From positions 1 through 36,388 of the forward strand of contig CACDKW010000006.1 in the NCBI GenBank assembly GCA_902553465.1: a DNA stretch of 36,388 nucleotides, in the 5' to 3' direction. The DNA comes from an uncultured Pelagibacteraceae bacterium. GTDB taxonomy: Bacteria; Pseudomonadota; Alphaproteobacteria; Pelagibacterales; Pelagibacteraceae. The translations under genes were made by a program, and so were the position numbers. How positions within the stretch are numbered: the stretch's first letter is position 1; every line of letters starts with the position of its first letter. Below the pieces are notes generated by a model. That model was not told where the DNA came from. It saw only the letters and a list, made by a program, of their open reading frames with translations, and did not search any database. Shown one piece after another: positions 28,441-36,388 of this stretch.

Positions 28441-29574
28441 TTAAAGTCCTAAAGCTCTGTTTCTTTGAGCAATGTATGGTGAGTCTGACAAGTTTGTCCA
28501 AGCACCAATCTCTTTACGAGCTTTAACAAAAGCTTTATGCGTTCTAGCAGCAAGATCACTGTGTTGTTGAACTTCATCATAAACTTCAGCAGCACCTTTA
28601 GCAAAAGCATCGTAAACTTTGTCATTAAACTTCTCAAGTTTAACACCATGATCGTTTATTAAACGACCTAATGCTGCACCATTTTTAGCATTATACTCAG
28701 CCATTGTAATTTCATCTGCCCAAGCACACGCAGTTTTAATTATCATTTGGTCAGATTTAGTTAAACCTGTAAACCATGATTTATTAACACCACATGCTAA
28801 CATCGAACCAGGTTCGTGCATACCAGGATAGTAATAGTACTTAGCAGCTTCATGGAACTTCATAGCTTCGTCATTCCATGGACCTACCCATTCTGTTGCA
28901 TCGATTGCACCTGACACAAGGTTTTCATAAATTTGTCCACCAGGAAGTGAAATTGGAGAACCACCAAGTTTTCCAAGTACTTGTCCTCCTAATCCAGGCA
29001 TACGCATTTTTAAACCTTTTAGGTCGTTAGCTGATCTAATTTTTTTGTTAAACCAACCACCCATTTGAACTCCAGTGTTACCAGCTATGAAACTTTGAGT
29101 ACCAAAGTCATCAGTTAGCTCATCCCAAAGCGCTTGTCCTCCACCATGGTGAATCCAAGCATTGATTTCAGAATATGTGAAACCAAATGGGCACGCTGTA
29201 AAATATCCAAATGCTGGGTGTTTTTTAACCCAGTAGTAGTCTGCACCGTGATACATTTGCGAGTTACCAGAAGCGACTTCGTCAAATGAGTCAAATGCTT
29301 TAACTCTTTCGTTTGCAGCATAATAAGTAACTTGTATTCTTCCGTCACTCATATCGCTAAGTCTTTTTGCAAGTCTTTGTGCACCAGTACCTAAACCAGG
29401 AAAGTCTCTTGGCCAAGTAGCTACCATAGCTGCTTCTACTCTCTCTGCAGCAACTGCTGGAGCAGCTAAAGATGATGCAGCTACAGCAGCAACACCAGTT
29501 GCAGCAGCAGCTTTAAAGAACTTACGTCTTGAAGGTGATTTATTAACCTTCAATGATTTTTTTTCTTTAATCAT
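28441..29574 (-). CDS. TRAP transporter substrate-binding protein (TakP / lactate-binding type), Tat signal
   Basis: 377 aa; SRRKFFKAAAATGVAAVAASSLAAPAVAAE twin-Arg signal; DATEWVGPWNDEAMKFHEAAKYYYYPGMHEPGS resembles the TakP / calcium-lactate TRAP binding protein signature. Confidence 0.92.
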   Translation of the reverse strand: MIKEKKSLKVNKSPSRRKFFKAAAATGVAAVAASSLAAPAVAAERVEAAMVATWPRDFPGLGTGAQRLAKRLSDMSDGRIQVTYYAANERVKAFDSFDEVASGNSQMYHGADYYWVKKHPAFGYFTACPFGFTYSEINAWIHHGGGQALWDELTDDFGTQSFIAGNTGVQMGGWFNKKIRSANDLKGLKMRMPGLGGQVLGKLGGSPISLPGGQIYENLVSGAIDATEWVGPWNDEAMKFHEAAKYYYYPGMHEPGSMLACGVNKSWFTGLTKSDQMIIKTACAWADEITMAEYNAKNGAALGRLINDHGVKLEKFNDKVYDAFAKGAAEVYDEVQQHSDLAARTHKAFVKARKEIGAWTNLSDSPYIAQRNRALGL

Positions 29575-29585
29575 TTTTTCTCCCT

Positions 29586-29603
29586 ATTAGTTAATTAACT
29601 AAT
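29586..29603. promoter_or_regulatory. 18-bp perfect palindrome immediately upstream of the TRAP binding-protein ribosome-binding site
   Basis: ATTAGTTAATTAACTAAT; followed on the minus strand by AGGGAGAAAAAATG. Candidate operator or leader hairpin. Confidence 0.4.
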
Positions 29604-29671
29604 TTATTTAAACATATTATTGTTGCAGAGTCTTAGAAAAAAAATCAAATTCAACTTAAAGTAGAAATATC

Positions 29672-30448
29672 CTAATTATAAATATTATTTTTACCAGGAA
29701 AAATGCCTTTTATAACTTCGCTGCGATATTTTTTAGCTGCTATTTTAATTTTATATCTAAGATTTTCATATCTTTTTACAAATTTTGGAGACTTTTCAAA
29801 TAATCCAAGTAAATCTTCTGTCACTAAAATTTGTCCATCACAATTTTTTGAGGCTCCTATGCCAATTACAGGAATTTTAGAAATTTTATTAATTTTTTTT
29901 GTTAAGTTTAGAGTAACTGACTCTAAAACAACTGCAAAAGAACCTGCTTTTTCAACAGATATGAGATCATTAATAACTTTTTTTTCTTCTACTTTTTTTT
30001 TTCCTAAGACCCTAAATTTTTTCTTATTAGATATTTTTTGAGGTTGAAGGCCAATATGAGACATTACAGGTATATTATTTTTTTTTAAAATTTTAATTGA
30101 TTTTATAATTTCAGTTCCACCTTCTAATTTAAGAGCATCACATCTTGTTAGTTTTCTTATTTTTTTTGCGTTTTTAAGTGCTAATAATGACGATTTTTCA
30201 TAAGTTCCTTTAGGCATATCTACTACCATAATACTTTTTTTAATTCCTTTCCTAACGGCCTTTCCATGGCCGATCATCATATCAAGAGTAACTTTATTTG
30301 TTGTATTTTCACCATATACAACCATTCCAAGTGAGTCTCCTACTAAAATAATATCACAAAAATTATCTAATATTTCTGCTGTATAAATGTTGTTTGCTGT
30401 AAGACAAACTAAAGGTCTTTTTTTTAAAATTAATTTAATTCTTTTCAC
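29672..30448 (-). CDS. panB: 3-methyl-2-oxobutanoate hydroxymethyltransferase
   Basis: 258 aa; LTANNIYTAEILDNFCDIILVGDSLGMVVYG, VVDMPKGTYE, ALKLEGG, MSHIGLQPQ, IGIGASKNCDGQILVTEDLLGLF. Confidence 0.94.
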   Translation of the reverse strand: MKRIKLILKKRPLVCLTANNIYTAEILDNFCDIILVGDSLGMVVYGENTTNKVTLDMMIGHGKAVRKGIKKSIMVVDMPKGTYEKSSLLALKNAKKIRKLTRCDALKLEGGTEIIKSIKILKKNNIPVMSHIGLQPQKISNKKKFRVLGKKKVEEKKVINDLISVEKAGSFAVVLESVTLNLTKKINKISKIPVIGIGASKNCDGQILVTEDLLGLFEKSPKFVKRYENLRYKIKIAAKKYRSEVIKGIFPGKNNIYN

Positions 30449-30464
30449 TAATTAGATTTTTTAA

Positions 30465-31838
30465 TTAGTTAATATCAAAAATTTTTCCAGGATTCATTAT
30501 GTTATTTGGATCCATACTTCTTTTAATTGACTTCATTACTGGTAAGTTGTCTGGATGTTCTTTGAGCAAGTAGTGTTTTTTTTGCAATCCGATACCATGT
30601 TCTCCTGTGATTGTTCCTTCAAGGTCTAATGCCTTTGTAATAAGATTGTCACTATATTCTCTAATTAATTTTTGCTTTTCTTTATCATTCGGATCATACA
30701 AAATAATAGAATGAAAATTACCATCTCCAACATGCCCAACCATTGGAGCTGTTAGACCTTTATTTTTGACTTCTTTTTCAGCCCAAGAAATACATTCTAC
30801 TAGATTCGAAACTGGAACACATATGTCAGTAGAATATACTTTCATATTTTGACCTAAAGCTTTTACAGAATAATATACATCGTGTCTTGCTTTCCATAAT
30901 TTATTTCTTTCTTCAATTGACTCAGCCCATTTAAAGTCACTTCCGCCATTATTTTTTGACAATTCTTCAACAATTTTTATAGATTCTCTATTTGAAGCTT
31001 CACTTCCATGAAATTCAAAAAAAAGAGTTGGTGAAGCTTTTATATTTTCTAACTTTGAATATTTAATACTTATTTCCATTTGTTCTTTATTTAGCATTTC
31101 AATTCTTGCAATAGGAACTCCGTATTGAATTACTTCCTGAGAAGTTAAAACCGCTGAGTCAAGATCTGGAAAATAACAGACTGCACTCATTATACTTTCT
31201 GGAATTGGAGAAAGTCTTAATTGAACTTCTGTTATAATTCCTAAAGTTCCTTCAGATCCTATAAATAAGTTTGTTAAGTTATATCCTGCAGAAGATTTCT
31301 TAGATCGGGTTCCTGTTTTTATTATATCTCCATTTGCTAAAACAACAGTTAATCCCGATACTACTGTTCGCATCGTTCCATATTTAACTGCCATAGTTCC
31401 TGAAGCAGAAGTTGATGCCATACCACCTAAAGCAGCATCGGCGCCTGGATCTATTGGAAAAAAAACTCCATCTTCTCTTAAGTGTTCGTTTAATTGTTTT
31501 CTTGTTACGTTAGCTTGCACTCTACAATCAAAATCACTTGCATTAACACTTAATACTTTGTTCATCTTTTCTAAAGAAATTGTAATGCCATTTTCATTTC
31601 CTACTACATTGCCTTCTAATGATGTTCCAGTTCCAAAAGGTACAACAGGAATTTTATGTTCATTACATAATTTTAATATTTTTGAAACTTCATCATTTGT
31701 TTCTGGAAAAATTACCGCTTTAGATAAGACGGGATCATAAGTGTCTTCACCTCGAGCATAGTTAGCTCTTGTAGATTCCGACATTGAAAACCTACCATTA
31801 AATATACTTTTTAATTCTTTTTGTATCTGTTCATTCAT
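30465..31838 (-). CDS. FAD-linked D-2-hydroxyacid dehydrogenase (D-lactate dehydrogenase / GlcD family)
   Basis: 457 aa; VPFGTGTSLEGNVVGNENGITISLEKMNKVL, DPGADAALGGMASTSASGTMAVKYGTMRT, GSEGTLGIITEVQLRL, MVGHVGDGNFHSIIL, GTITGEHGIGLQKK. Confidence 0.92.
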   Translation of the reverse strand: MNEQIQKELKSIFNGRFSMSESTRANYARGEDTYDPVLSKAVIFPETNDEVSKILKLCNEHKIPVVPFGTGTSLEGNVVGNENGITISLEKMNKVLSVNASDFDCRVQANVTRKQLNEHLREDGVFFPIDPGADAALGGMASTSASGTMAVKYGTMRTVVSGLTVVLANGDIIKTGTRSKKSSAGYNLTNLFIGSEGTLGIITEVQLRLSPIPESIMSAVCYFPDLDSAVLTSQEVIQYGVPIARIEMLNKEQMEISIKYSKLENIKASPTLFFEFHGSEASNRESIKIVEELSKNNGGSDFKWAESIEERNKLWKARHDVYYSVKALGQNMKVYSTDICVPVSNLVECISWAEKEVKNKGLTAPMVGHVGDGNFHSIILYDPNDKEKQKLIREYSDNLITKALDLEGTITGEHGIGLQKKHYLLKEHPDNLPVMKSIKRSMDPNNIMNPGKIFDIN

Positions 31839-31878
31839 TTTTTAATAATCTTAAAATTATATAATAAATTTTACTATA

Positions 31879-33042
31879 TCAACTTAACATTTTTTTAATA
31901 TTTTCTAGTGCCTGAGAAATATTATCTTGAGAAGCTGCAAAACTAAAACGTACATAATCTATAGCTTTTTTTCCAAAAGATGTGCCTGGTACAATAGCTA
32001 CTCCTGCTTCATGAAGGCATCTTTTTGTAAATTCTTGTCCATTCATTCCAGTTCCTATAACATTTGGAAAAGCATAAAATGCTCCACCAGGCAAACTACA
32101 TTCGATTCCTTTAATACTATTTAATCCGTCAAATATTAACTTTCTTCTTTTAGTAAATTTTTCCATCATAAAATTTATTGAGTCGTCTGGACCATCCAGG
32201 GCAGCTATTCCTCCAAATTGAATTGCAGCATTTACACATGAATGATTATTTACACAAAATTTATTAACATGTTCTACTAATTTTTCTGGCCATACAGCCC
32301 AACCTAAGCGCCAACCTGTCATTGAATAAGCTTTGCTCCATCCATCAAGAATAATTAATCTATCGTATAAATCTGGATAATTAAAAAAAGTTGGCATTGA
32401 TTTTTCATCATAAATTTGTCTGCTATAAATTTCATCACTCAAAATTGCAACGTTTGGAAATTTTTTTAAACCTTCTGCCAATTTATCTATTTGTTTTTTT
32501 TCTGTAAAAGCACCTGTGGGATTATTGGGATTATTTAATATAATTAAACGAGTATTATTATTAATTAAGGACAATATTTTTTCAGGATTAATTGAAAAAT
32601 CCTTGTTCTCAAGCATGTTTATTGGCACTGCTTTTGCACCAGTATAATTAATCATAGACTCATATATTGGAAAGCCTGGATCTGGATATATTATCTCTGC
32701 TCCTGGCTCACCAAATAATGTTATAGCATAATACATTGTTGGTTTGCCTCCGGGCATAATAATAACTCTTTCAGGATCAATATTTGCATTGTAAAGTTTT
32801 TTAATTTTTCTTGTAACAGCTTGCCTGCATTCAATTGTTCCATTTGAAAGAACATATCCGTGATGACCTTCATCTAATGCTTTTTTTGCTGCATCTACTA
32901 CATGCTTTGGTGATTTAAAATCTGGCTGGCCTATACTTAAGTGAATTATTTTTTTTCCCTCAGCTTCTAATTTTTTTGCTTCTGCTAATATTTTAAATGC
33001 AGACTCAGTTCCTAATCTTTCAAGATTTTTTGCAAGTTTCAT
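31879..33042 (-). CDS. Class I/II PLP-dependent aminotransferase (aspartate aminotransferase-like)
   Basis: 387 aa; LSIGQPDFKSPKHV, NNPNNPTGA, SDEIYSRQIYD, DGWSKAYSMTGWRLGW. Confidence 0.93.
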   Translation of the reverse strand: MKLAKNLERLGTESAFKILAEAKKLEAEGKKIIHLSIGQPDFKSPKHVVDAAKKALDEGHHGYVLSNGTIECRQAVTRKIKKLYNANIDPERVIIMPGGKPTMYYAITLFGEPGAEIIYPDPGFPIYESMINYTGAKAVPINMLENKDFSINPEKILSLINNNTRLIILNNPNNPTGAFTEKKQIDKLAEGLKKFPNVAILSDEIYSRQIYDEKSMPTFFNYPDLYDRLIILDGWSKAYSMTGWRLGWAVWPEKLVEHVNKFCVNNHSCVNAAIQFGGIAALDGPDDSINFMMEKFTKRRKLIFDGLNSIKGIECSLPGGAFYAFPNVIGTGMNGQEFTKRCLHEAGVAIVPGTSFGKKAIDYVRFSFAASQDNISQALENIKKMLS

Positions 33043-33045
33043 TTT

Positions 33046-34197
33046 TTATTTTCTGTAAATAAGTTTTGAACTATTTAACTCACTAAGATTTTTACATCCC
33101 ATCAATATCATATTTCTATTTATTTCATCGTGTAAATTTTGTAATACTTTTTCAACTCCATCTTGACCACCTACACTTAAACCAAATAAAAACATTCTTC
33201 CAAAGCTACATGCCTTAGCTCCAGCAGCTAGCGCTTTTAAAACATGAGTTCCTCTTCTTACTCCACCATCTAATATAATTTCCAATTTATCTCCTACAGC
33301 ATCTGAAATTGCTTTCAATTGATCGAAGGGCGATCTAGATCCATCTAGTTGTCTTCCTCCATGATTAGATATCATTATTGCTGTACAGCCTATATCAATT
33401 GCTCTTTTTGCATCATCAACTGACATAACTCCTTTTAATGCAAATGGACCATCCCACTTTTTTACAATGTATTCTGCATCTTTCCAATTCATTGATGGGT
33501 CATACTGTTCGTTAACATATTGTATAACTGATGTTGTAATATTTGTTCCCTTGTCAGTTTTTTTTGAAACATTAGATAGTTCAAATCTTTCATGAGTTAA
33601 ATAATCAAAAACCCATTTAGGATGAAGAGCAAAACTCATAAGACTTTGAAGTGTTAATTTTGGCGGTGTAGTAAATCCTGTTCTATGATCTCTTTCTCTA
33701 TTTCCAGCAACAAGTGTATCAACGGTAAGACACATTCCATCAAATCCTGCTCTTTTACTTCTTTCAATTAAATCATCAGTTATTGCTTTATCTTTATGAA
33801 CATAGAGTTGAAATAATTTTGGACCACTTGAGATATTAGATATTTCTTCTATCGATGTATTTGCCATAGATGACATACTATAAAATGTTCCAAATTTTTC
33901 AGCTGCTCTTGCTGAAGCTTTATCACCTTCGTAATGGTATAATCTTTGCATAGCAGTTGGTGATAAAAAAACTGGTAGATTAATTTTTTTTCCAAAAATT
34001 GTTGTTGTTAGATCTGGTTTACCTACATTTGCAAGTACATTTGGAATTAAATCACACTTGTTGAATGATTCTGTATTTCTTTTTAAAGTAATCTCATCAT
34101 CTGCTCCTCCATCTATGTAGTGAAAAATTGGAGATGGTAATTTTTTTTTTGCTAATTTTCTAAAATCTTCAAAATTATGACAATTCTTGATACTCAT
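33046..34197 (-). CDS. FMN-dependent alpha-hydroxy acid dehydrogenase (LldD family), paralog 1
   Basis: 383 aa; FHYIDGGADDEITLKRN, LSPTAMQRLYH, ISNHGGRQLDGSRSPFDQL, DGGVRRGTHVLKALAAGA. Confidence 0.92.
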   Translation of the reverse strand: MSIKNCHNFEDFRKLAKKKLPSPIFHYIDGGADDEITLKRNTESFNKCDLIPNVLANVGKPDLTTTIFGKKINLPVFLSPTAMQRLYHYEGDKASARAAEKFGTFYSMSSMANTSIEEISNISSGPKLFQLYVHKDKAITDDLIERSKRAGFDGMCLTVDTLVAGNRERDHRTGFTTPPKLTLQSLMSFALHPKWVFDYLTHERFELSNVSKKTDKGTNITTSVIQYVNEQYDPSMNWKDAEYIVKKWDGPFALKGVMSVDDAKRAIDIGCTAIMISNHGGRQLDGSRSPFDQLKAISDAVGDKLEIILDGGVRRGTHVLKALAAGAKACSFGRMFLFGLSVGGQDGVEKVLQNLHDEINRNMILMGCKNLSELNSSKLIYRK

Positions 34198-34205
34198 TTG
34201 ATAAA

Positions 34206-35360
34206 TTAAATATTTCTAAATCTTAAATTATTTCTATTAAGATCGCTTATTTTGTTACAACCCATTAATTTCATATCTCTCTCTAACTCAGCTTTGTACT
34301 GTCCTAAAGCTCTTTCAACGCCAGCTTGGCCCGCAGCAGCTAAAGCATAAAGATATAATCTACCCCCAGAGCATGCTTTAGCTCCTAAAGATAAAGCTTT
34401 AAGCATATGAGTTCCTCTTTGGAATCCACCTTCACAAATAACATCTAATTTATCACCAACTGCATCTACTATTTCTTGTAATTGATCAAAAGGTGATCTA
34501 GATCCATCTAGTTGTCTTCCTCCATGATTTGAAACCATTATACCTGTACAACCAATATCAACTGCTCTCTTCGCATCTTCAACGCTCATCACCCCTTTCA
34601 AAGCAAAATGACCGCCCCATTGAGAACAAAGTTTTTCAGCATCCTTCCAATTCATAGATTGGTCCAACATAGTAGAAAAATAATTTCCAATTGAAGTGTT
34701 GGTGCTAGTACCTTCTTGTACATAATCTTGGAGGTGTGGTAATTCAAACTTACCTTTTGTTAAATAGTTTATTCCCCACATTGGTTTTGTGGCAAAACTA
34801 AATAAACTTGATAATGTTAGTTTAGGTGGAGAAGTAAAACCTGTCCTTAAATCTCTTTCACGATTTCCACCAGTTATTGTATCAACTGTTAAAGCCATAA
34901 CATCAAATTTAGCCGCCTTTGCTCTTTCTAAGCAAGAATCGTTTAAACCTCTGTCTTTATGAAAATAAAACTGAAACATTTTTGGAGTGTCAATTATGGA
35001 AGATATTTCCTCTACACTCACAGTAGCTAATGCTGAAACGCCAAACATTGTATTAAATTTTTGTGCAGCTTTTCCAACAGCTCTTTCTCCATCATAATGA
35101 AAAAGTCTTTGAAGTGCTGTAGGCGCAAGATAAAAAGGTAGATCAAGTTTTTTTCCAAAAATTGTAGTTGATAAATCGACATTCTCAACTCCTCTTAATA
35201 CATTTGGAACTAAATCAACATCATTGAATGAACTTGTATTTCTTTTATATGTAATTTCATCGTCAGCAGCTCCGTCGATATAATGAAAAATCGGAGAGGG
35301 TAATTTTTTTTTCGCTAATTTTCTAAAATCATTAAAATTATAACAGTCTTTTAATTTCAT
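34206..35360 (-). CDS. FMN-dependent alpha-hydroxy acid dehydrogenase (LldD family), paralog 2
   Basis: 384 aa; FHYIDGAADDEITYKRN, VSNHGGRQLDGSRSPFDQL; shared sequence with the downstream paralog (e.g. DFRKLAKKKLPSPIFHYIDG). Confidence 0.92.
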   Translation of the reverse strand: MKLKDCYNFNDFRKLAKKKLPSPIFHYIDGAADDEITYKRNTSSFNDVDLVPNVLRGVENVDLSTTIFGKKLDLPFYLAPTALQRLFHYDGERAVGKAAQKFNTMFGVSALATVSVEEISSIIDTPKMFQFYFHKDRGLNDSCLERAKAAKFDVMALTVDTITGGNRERDLRTGFTSPPKLTLSSLFSFATKPMWGINYLTKGKFELPHLQDYVQEGTSTNTSIGNYFSTMLDQSMNWKDAEKLCSQWGGHFALKGVMSVEDAKRAVDIGCTGIMVSNHGGRQLDGSRSPFDQLQEIVDAVGDKLDVICEGGFQRGTHMLKALSLGAKACSGGRLYLYALAAAGQAGVERALGQYKAELERDMKLMGCNKISDLNRNNLRFRNI

Positions 35361-35368
35361 AAATAAAA

Positions 35369-35887
35369 TTAAAACTTTTTAAGAAAATTGAATATATAAC
35401 TATTTGCCCCTGGGTTTTTATCACCCAAACTCGCATTAGATATATGGTTATATGAAATTCCTAGCTCACTTTGTGAGAATATGTCAAAAGAGAGTTGAAT
35501 TTCACTTTTAAATTCAATCGCATGTCCTAAATCTTTTCCATCACCTTTTCCATATATACCTGGTGTAAAAGAGGGAATAATATTTAATTTACCCAAACTA
35601 TATTGAGCTTGAATTCCCGTATATGCATAAGCTGCATTATTTTCAGTTAACATAAAACCTGATACAGGAGACAAAGTTCCCAAAAAACTATCCCTAACTA
35701 AATTTTCATTTTGATGTTCAAACCCAAATAAAGCAGCTCTTTGTCCATCATCACTAAAATCAAACATACCAGTATAAAAGTTTAGTTGATGTTCATCAAA
35801 ATTTTCTTTTTTTTCTTCACTATACGTAGGAACTAATAGTAAAAAAAATAAAAATAAATTTAATATAATTTTTAATGTTTGTTTCAT
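35369..35887 (-). CDS. Outer-membrane lipid A deacylase, PagL-like / acyloxyacyl hydrolase
   Basis: 172 aa; signal peptide, beta-barrel-like alternation, GISYNHISNASLGDKNPGANSY matching the PagL H-x-S-N-A...NPG motif. Confidence 0.75.
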   Translation of the reverse strand: MKQTLKIILNLFLFFLLLVPTYSEEKKENFDEHQLNFYTGMFDFSDDGQRAALFGFEHQNENLVRDSFLGTLSPVSGFMLTENNAAYAYTGIQAQYSLGKLNIIPSFTPGIYGKGDGKDLGHAIEFKSEIQLSFDIFSQSELGISYNHISNASLGDKNPGANSYIFNFLKKF

Positions 35888-35893
35888 TTATCC

Positions 35894-36265
35894 TTAATTA
35901 ATAAACACTTTTCTATAAATTAACAGACCCCCAAAAATAAATAAAATCAATGGAAATGCCCATAGTATTAGATTTTTTTTATTGAACTCAGGATCATATA
36001 CAATCCACTCGCCATATTGATTTTTTAAATAATCATAAATTTGTTTTTCCGATTTACCTTCTTTTATTTTATTATCAATTAATATTTTCATGCTTATTGC
36101 AAAATCTGATTGTGAATCGTAAACAGATTGACCTTGGCAAATTAGGCATCTAAGATTTTTAGAAATTTTATCAACAGATAAAGAATTATTATTTGCATTT
36201 GATAATTTTTGAAGTGATAAAATTAAAAACAGTATTAATGAAATAAATTTAATCAATCTTATCAT
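35894..36265 (-). CDS. ccmH: Cytochrome c-type biogenesis protein CcmH (thiol-disulfide component)
   Basis: 123 aa; LRCLICQGQSVYDSQSDFA (CxxC) and QYGEWIVYDPEF, C-terminal TM. Confidence 0.94.
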   Translation of the reverse strand: MIRLIKFISLILFLILSLQKLSNANNNSLSVDKISKNLRCLICQGQSVYDSQSDFAISMKILIDNKIKEGKSEKQIYDYLKNQYGEWIVYDPEFNKKNLILWAFPLILFIFGGLLIYRKVFIN

Positions 36266-36388
36266 TTAATTATTTTTATAATTTCTAAAATATTATTCTC
36301 TGTTAAAGGACCAATATATTTTTTTATAATTTTTGATTTATTATTCAAAAGAAAAGTTTCAGGAACACCGTAAGCTCCTAGTGAAATG
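36262..36388 (-). CDS. ccmG: Thiol:disulfide interchange protein CcmG/DsbE (partial, C-terminus)
   Basis: Reverse complement reads ...ISLGAYGVPETFLLNNKSKIIKKYIGPLTENNILEIIKIIK*, the thioredoxin-like GxYGVPETF motif; ATGA overlap with the ccmH start; truncated by window edge. Confidence 0.88.
   Translation of the reverse strand, partial: ISLGAYGVPETFLLNNKSKIIKKYIGPLTENNILEIIKIIK

Noticed and set aside
30440-30470. AT-rich inverted repeat CTAATTAG/AATTAG between panB and the D-2-hydroxyacid dehydrogenase gene
   Set aside because: Very short and purely A/T; expected by chance in this composition and not followed by a convincing terminator.
23042-32124. Short ORFs 23042-23314, 25722-25931, 25944-26234, 28449-28649, 29115-29348, 29703-30041, 31558-31740, 31927-32124
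   Set aside because: Overlap confidently assigned genes in other frames; no recognisable protein features.
1-36388. Mobile elements, prophage, CRISPR array, toxin-antitoxin or defence systems
   Set aside because: Looked for transposase/integrase/phage-like proteins, regularly spaced repeats and typical small toxin pairs; none seen. The region is housekeeping and metabolic.

Overview
The window looks like a chromosomal segment of a streamlined, AT-rich marine alphaproteobacterium of the SAR11 / Pelagibacterales type. This is inferred from very low GC, nearly absent intergenic DNA, a DmdA-type DMSP demethylase, and a GC-rich structured leader in front of ffh. Left of ~18.96 kb there is one co-directional minus-strand block of 19 genes with gaps of 26 bp or less: ffh, rpsP, trmD, rplS, leuC, leuD, leuB, dmdC, dmdB, dmdA, asd, sdhC, sdhD, sdhA, sdhB, mmsA, mdh, sucC and partial sucD. 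A ~100-nt junction-like structured RNA precedes ffh and separates it from the divergent dapF-ftsY pair. The right part carries a putative secreted protein, two MFS transporters, an alpha/beta hydrolase, and a TRAP transporter. The TRAP system has a Tat-exported TakP/lactate-type binding protein, an enlarged DctQ, and a DctM with a ~319-aa soluble coiled-coil-like C-terminal extension. Next come panB, a D-2-hydroxyacid dehydrogenase, an aminotransferase, two tandem LldD-type FMN enzymes, a PagL-like lipid A deacylase, ccmH and partial ccmG. The items most worth a second look are the ffh leader RNA, the DctM coiled-coil fusion, loss of both canonical heme-b His ligands in SdhC/SdhD, insertion of the dmd cassette between leuB and asd, and the TRAP/2-hydroxyacid oxidation module. 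All product calls come from reading protein motifs by eye. No searches or folding computations were run.
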